From assembly GCA_000431135.1 (NCBI GenBank), contig HF987767.1, positions 1 through 8,563 on the forward strand: a stretch of DNA of 8,563 nucleotides. The letters run 5' to 3'. Each line of letters begins with the position of its first letter. Position 1 is the first letter of the stretch. This document shows positions 5,827 to 8,563 of this stretch, one piece after another. The translations under genes and the position numbers were made by a program. Source of the DNA: Clostridium sp. CAG:590 (GTDB lineage: Bacteria > Bacillota > Clostridia > Lachnospirales > Lachnospiraceae). Under the pieces are notes generated by a model. The model saw only the letters and a program-made list of their open reading frames with translations, searched no databases and had not been told where the DNA came from.

Positions 5827-7278
5827 ATGGCAAATCAGAATTTAACTCTTTTAACCGATTTATATGAGCTGACCATGATGCAGGGCTATTTCAACGAACA
5901 AAGCAATGACACGGTAATCTTCGATGCATTCTACCGCAAGAATCCATCCGGAAGCGGATATGCGATTGCCGCAGGATTGCAACAGATTATAGACTATGTG
6001 AAAAATCTGTCCTTTACTTATGATGACATTGATTATCTACGTGGACTTGGTATTTTTTCAGAAGACTTTCTCGAATATCTTGCCGGTTTTCATTTTACCG
6101 GTGATATCTATGCCATTCCGGAAGGAAGTATTGTGTTTCCCCAGGAACCCCTGATCAAAGTAATTGCTCCGATCATGCAGGCACAGCTAGTGGAAACCGC
6201 AATTCTGAATATATTGAATCATCAAAGCTTAATCGCTACCAAAGCTTCCCGAGTATGCTATGCCGCTGGCGGCGATGGCATTATGGAATTTGGACTACGT
6301 CGTGCACAGGGACCTGACGCCGGAACTTATGGTGCAAGAGCCGCCGTGATTGGTGGCTGTATCGGTACTTCGAACGTACTGTGTGGTCAATTGTTTGATG
6401 TTCCGGTTCTCGGTACACACGCACATAGCTGGATCATGAGTTTCCCGGATGAATATACTGCTTTCCGTACTTATGCAGACATGTATCCGGATGCATGCAT
6501 CTTATTGGTAGACACCTATGACACGTTGAAATCCGGTGTTCCAAATGCCATCCGCGTATTTAAAGAAATGAAACAGGCAGGAATTCATTCTAAGAAATAT
6601 GGCATTCGTTTAGACAGCGGAGACCTTGCCTACCTTTCCAAAAAAGCAAGAAAGATGTTAGATGCTGCCGGATTCCCGGACGCCATCATTTCTGCTTCTT
6701 CCGATCTGGATGAATACCTGATCGACAGCTTAAAAACACAGGGAGCGGCTATTACTTCCTGGGGTGTTGGAACGAATCTTATCACATCTGCCGATTGCCC
6801 TGCCTTTGGCGGCGTATACAAAATGGCAGCAATCCGGAAAGAAAGTAGTGATACATTTACTCCGAAAATCAAGATTTCTGAAAACCCTGGCAAAATCACG
6901 AATCCTGGCAATAAAACTATTTTCCGTATTATTGACAAAGAAACCGGAAAATTAAAAGCTGATCTGATCGCATTAGCAGATGAAACCTATGATACATCCA
7001 AAGATCTTGAAATCTTCCACCCGATCGACACCTGGAAGCGTTCAACGATTGCAGGCGGCACCTACGATATGGAAGAAATTTTGTTACCTGTCTTCAAAAA
7101 GGGACAATGTATATATGAACCACCAAAAACAATGGATATTCGGACCTATTGCCAACAGGAGTTAGATCTCCTCTGGGACGAATCCCGTCGTCTGGTGAAT
7201 CCACAGGAAGTATATGTGGATCTTTCCAAACCGCTATATGATCTCAAGATGGAATTATTAAATAAAAGGGGGCATTAA
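5827..7278 (+). CDS. pncB: Nicotinate phosphoribosyltransferase
   Basis: Makes nicotinate mononucleotide from nicotinate and PRPP with ATP hydrolysis, the entry step of the Preiss-Handler NAD salvage route; cytoplasmic. The 483 residues match the usual length of the long bacterial/eukaryotic-like form. Family landmarks are LLTDLYELTMMQGYF (8-22), the LRRAQGPDAG segment (157-166), GTHAHSW (196-202) containing the histidine region linked to the phospho-enzyme, RLDSGDL (261-267) for phosphoribosyl binding, and WGVGTNLITS (312-321) in the barrel. The start is well fixed by a perfect AGGAGG (5813-5818) eight bases before the ATG. A membrane-protein gene follows after 3 nt, so the two form an operon. 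No niacin-repressor (NiaR) site could be assigned with confidence. Nicotinamide phosphoribosyltransferase is unlikely given these motifs. Confidence 0.95.
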   Translation: MANQNLTLLTDLYELTMMQGYFNEQSNDTVIFDAFYRKNPSGSGYAIAAGLQQIIDYVKNLSFTYDDIDYLRGLGIFSEDFLEYLAGFHFTGDIYAIPEGSIVFPQEPLIKVIAPIMQAQLVETAILNILNHQSLIATKASRVCYAAGGDGIMEFGLRRAQGPDAGTYGARAAVIGGCIGTSNVLCGQLFDVPVLGTHAHSWIMSFPDEYTAFRTYADMYPDACILLVDTYDTLKSGVPNAIRVFKEMKQAGIHSKKYGIRLDSGDLAYLSKKARKMLDAAGFPDAIISASSDLDEYLIDSLKTQGAAITSWGVGTNLITSADCPAFGGVYKMAAIRKESSDTFTPKIKISENPGKITNPGNKTIFRIIDKETGKLKADLIALADETYDTSKDLEIFHPIDTWKRSTIAGGTYDMEEILLPVFKKGQCIYEPPKTMDIRTYCQQELDLLWDESRRLVNPQEVYVDLSKPLYDLKMELLNKRGH

Positions 7279-7281
7279 CAC

Positions 7282-7692
7282 ATGATAACAGAGAACCGCA
7301 GACTATGGAAACTGGTTTTATTGACGATTCCAACTTTCGGAATCTATAATATCTACTTCTGGTTTCGGTTTACCGCTGATCTGAACGAAATGAACCGGGA
7401 AGAGAAAAAAGTCAAGAATTACATTCTCGTATGGTTTCTTTCTCTTATTACATTCGGAATCTACCGTTGGGTATGGTTATTCTACTTAGAAGACCGCTTA
7501 CAGACAACCGGAGAACAATTGGGGCTTCGCATCAAACCGGGGCCAAGTGTTGTATTAACATGGAAATTATTTGGATCATTCTTATTGATCGGTCCTTTCG
7601 TAGCAGATTACTATGTTATCCGCAACATGAACCGTTTGGCACATGCGTATAACTCAACAATCAAGAAAAAAACAAAAGTAGTCAAGGCGTAA
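7282..7692 (+). CDS. DUF4234-type small membrane protein
   Basis: A 136-residue protein of unknown function with three predicted membrane helices at about 9-28, 47-67 and 90-113. The first two carry a repeated signature, PTFGIYNIYFWF (17-28) and ITFGIYRWVWLFY (56-68), which is the hallmark I associate with DUF4234. The loop between them (33-45) is strongly charged and the C-terminus is lysine-rich (128-135), suggesting a cytoplasmic end. The RBS AAGGGGG (7266-7272) lies inside the last codons of pncB, nine bases before the ATG, and the intergenic gap is only 3 nt. Expression should therefore be coupled to pncB. The stop codon lies in the loop of the transcription terminator. A link to vitamin uptake or NAD metabolism is only suggested by position; nothing in the protein itself shows transport activity. 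Confidence 0.85.
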   Translation: MITENRRLWKLVLLTIPTFGIYNIYFWFRFTADLNEMNREEKKVKNYILVWFLSLITFGIYRWVWLFYLEDRLQTTGEQLGLRIKPGPSVVLTWKLFGSFLLIGPFVADYYVIRNMNRLAHAYNSTIKKKTKVVKA

Positions 7693-7713
7693 TGCCCTGG
7701 CTACCTTTTCTTT
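7674..7713 (+). terminator. Bidirectional intrinsic terminator between the pncB operon and spoIIID
   Basis: GTAGTCAAGGC (7678-7688) pairs with GCCCTGGCTAC (7694-7704), 11 pairs with one mismatch and one G-T (G-U in RNA), around a five-base loop. On plus it is followed by CTTTTCTTT. On minus the same hairpin is followed by TTTTGTTTTTTT, so it can end both the pncB-DUF4234 transcript and the convergent spoIIID transcript. The stop codon of the DUF4234 gene (7690-7692) is in the loop. Confidence 0.85.
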
Positions 7714-7727
7714 GTTCTATAACATCT

Positions 7728-7985
7728 CTACATCGTATGCTGATGTGCATATTTTTCTTTGGTTGCCATACCACCCCGAATATGACGTTCCGCTTTGTTT
7801 ACATCCAGTACTTTTCGTACCTCGGAAGCCAATGCCGGATTGATCCAGATGAGGCGTTCCGAAACATCCTTATGTACCGTTGATTTGCTCACTCCAAATT
7901 TCTTAGCAGTTTGTCTGACTGTTGCATTTGAATCAATAATATACGTGCCAATCTCTACTGCACGTTCCTCGATATATTCTTTCAA
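7728..7985 (-). CDS. spoIIID: Sporulation transcriptional regulator SpoIIID
   Basis: A mother-cell-specific DNA-binding protein of endospore formers that activates or represses part of the sigma-E regulon and supports synthesis of sigma-K. At 85 residues it is the usual size. The helix-turn-helix spans about 21-44 (ATVRQTAKKFGVSKSTVHKD), followed by the family-typical ERLIWINP, then RHIRGGMATKEKY (67-79) and a short variable tail. The start codon is TTG at 7985: no ATG, GTG or other TTG lies between it and the upstream in-frame stop (8016-8018), and MKEYIEER is the expected N-terminus. GGGG (7993-7996) is seven bases upstream and can pair with the anti-SD using one wobble. It is transcribed towards the shared terminator and lies downstream of the NUDIX gene with a 55-base gap that contains its own probable promoter. 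The gene indicates a sporulating lineage, though not sporulation by this strain. Confidence 0.96.
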   Translation of the reverse strand: MKEYIEERAVEIGTYIIDSNATVRQTAKKFGVSKSTVHKDVSERLIWINPALASEVRKVLDVNKAERHIRGGMATKEKYAHQHTM

Positions 7986-7992
7986 GTAGAAA

Positions 7993-7996
7993 CCCC
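7993..7996 (-). promoter_or_regulatory. Weak ribosome binding site of spoIIID before a TTG start
   Basis: GGGG seven bases before TTG. It is the only SD-like element near the only available start codon, so it fixes the start despite being weak. Weak RBS plus TTG predicts low translation efficiency. Confidence 0.5.
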
Positions 7997-8012
7997 AATC
8001 ACTTGTTGTTAC

Positions 8013-8039
8013 ATACTATGCAAAGAATACACGTTGTAT
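8013..8039 (-). promoter_or_regulatory. Possible sigma-E promoter of spoIIID
   Basis: CATAGTAT (8020-8013) resembles the sigma-E -10 consensus CATACAnT, and ATACA (8039-8035) lies 14 bases upstream where the ATA-containing -35 is expected. The transcript would start near 8006 and give a leader of about 20 bases. spoIIID is a known sigma-E target in Bacillus subtilis, which is why I weighed this match; the -35 is short and imperfect. Confidence 0.4.
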
Positions 8040-8040
8040 G

Positions 8041-8508
8041 CTAAAGTTTCTTTCCGTCCAATACTGCCTCTTTCAATACATCCCCCTCATATCGCAGTTT
8101 CAGTGAAAAAAAAGGCGCATTATCCGCCAATAATCGGAGAAAGATCTTATCTCCTTCCCACAACGTCAACTGTTCTAACCGATCCTTGTCCACCCATTCA
8201 AGGGTTCCTTCATCACATTCGGTCATCGTTCCTTCAAAGCCATCTGCGGTATATAGACACATATACTCTGTCTGCCATTGATCTGAAATAAATGTCACCA
8301 GACCACGAAACCGGTAATCTGTCAGTGTCAACCCCGTCTCTTCCTTCACTTCACGAAGCAGGCATTCCTCCGGACTCTCATCTTTTTCGAAGTGCCCACC
8401 TACCCCGATCCATTTGTCCTTATTCACGTCATGCTTCTTAGAGATTCTATGTAACATCAAATACCGGTTGTCATTCTCTATATAACAAAGTGTTGTTAAA
8501 TTCCTCAT
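8041..8508 (-). CDS. NUDIX hydrolase, MutT-like (8-oxo-dGTP diphosphatase family)
   Basis: A 155-residue cytoplasmic hydrolase of nucleoside diphosphate-X compounds. The NUDIX box GX5EX7REUXEEXGU is complete at 38-60: G38, E44, then REVKEETGL at 52-60, with the catalytic E56 and E57 that bind magnesium. WIGVGGHFE (33-41) and a single compact domain fit the MutT/YvcI-like group annotated as 8-oxo-dGTP diphosphatase, but many NUDIX substrates are possible. There is no DNA-binding domain, so it is not an NrtR-type regulator. The ATG at 8508 has AAGGAG (8520-8515) six bases upstream. It lies on the same strand as spoIIID and ends 55 bases before it; partial read-through into spoIIID is possible because no terminator is visible between them. 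Its promoter lies upstream in 8521-8563 or beyond the window. Confidence 0.92.
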   Translation of the reverse strand: MRNLTTLCYIENDNRYLMLHRISKKHDVNKDKWIGVGGHFEKDESPEECLLREVKEETGLTLTDYRFRGLVTFISDQWQTEYMCLYTADGFEGTMTECDEGTLEWVDKDRLEQLTLWEGDKIFLRLLADNAPFFSLKLRYEGDVLKEAVLDGKKL

Positions 8509-8514
8509 ATCATT

Positions 8515-8520
8515 CTCCTT
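8515..8520 (-). promoter_or_regulatory. Ribosome binding site of the NUDIX gene
   Basis: AAGGAG with a six-base spacer to ATG 8508. An ATG at 8514-8512 is out of frame, so the annotated start is the better choice. Confidence 0.7.
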
Positions 8521-8563
8521 CTTTCCCTTGCACAGCGTCAGGATTGTGAGATGTGTGAGGGCA

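Noticed and set aside
6630..7165. Alternative-frame open stretches inside pncB
   Set aside because: Entirely within a gene whose motifs run unbroken from start to stop; translations are not protein-like.
8034..8291. Plus-strand 85-codon frame opposite the NUDIX gene
   Set aside because: Antisense to an intact NUDIX box, no SD site and no recognisable domain.
8041..8508. NUDIX protein as an NrtR-type NAD regulator linked to pncB
   Set aside because: It has only the hydrolase domain, no winged-helix C-terminus, a complete catalytic NUDIX box, and is not next to pncB.
8521..8563. A promoter or partial gene at the right edge
   Set aside because: No paired -35/-10 elements and too short to support a coding call.

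Overview
The window looks like chromosomal DNA from an anaerobic, spore-forming, low-to-mid-GC member of the Clostridia, most likely Lachnospiraceae. The evidence is a clear SpoIIID sporulation regulator, a T-box-controlled isoleucyl-tRNA synthetase of the long (type 2) form, a sugar-sensor/GGDEF relic of a kind I associate with that family, and consensus-like sigma-A promoters and Shine-Dalgarno sites. The species assignment is inference. The genes are mostly housekeeping. I do not see a mobile element, CRISPR array, phage module, rRNA or tRNA.

Layout. Positions 21-1688 (minus) encode a GH13 alpha-glucosidase-type enzyme with all catalytic residues. Positions 1666-2083 contain no intact gene but are not empty. 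They hold wreckage of two regulators on opposite strands. On minus is the end of a periplasmic-binding-protein-like sensor domain joined, out of frame, to the last ~35 residues of a GGDEF domain whose stop overlaps the glucosidase start. On plus is the C-terminal helix-turn-helix of an AraC-family protein. Positions 2122-5277 (minus) encode IleS. Its leader (about 5341-5665) is a recognisable isoleucine T-box with an ATC specifier, T-box sequence and a 14-bp terminator, behind an excellent sigma-A promoter. Divergent from it, positions 5827-7278 (plus) encode nicotinate phosphoribosyltransferase, followed after 3 nt by a small three-helix membrane protein of the DUF4234 type (7282-7692). A stem-loop with U-tracts on both sides (7674-7713) ends this operon and also the convergent spoIIID gene. 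spoIIID (7728-7985, minus) starts with TTG and has a plausible sigma-E promoter. A MutT-like NUDIX hydrolase (8041-8508, minus) lies upstream of spoIIID.

How the genes relate. There is no single pathway. The glucosidase serves intracellular breakdown of oligosaccharides and probably lost a neighbouring sensor/regulator. ileS responds to uncharged tRNA-Ile. The pncB-DUF4234 pair forms an NAD-salvage operon with an unexplained membrane partner. spoIIID is an independent mother-cell sporulation gene. I found no convincing undescribed system. The most informative non-obvious content is the regulator graveyard at 1666-2083.
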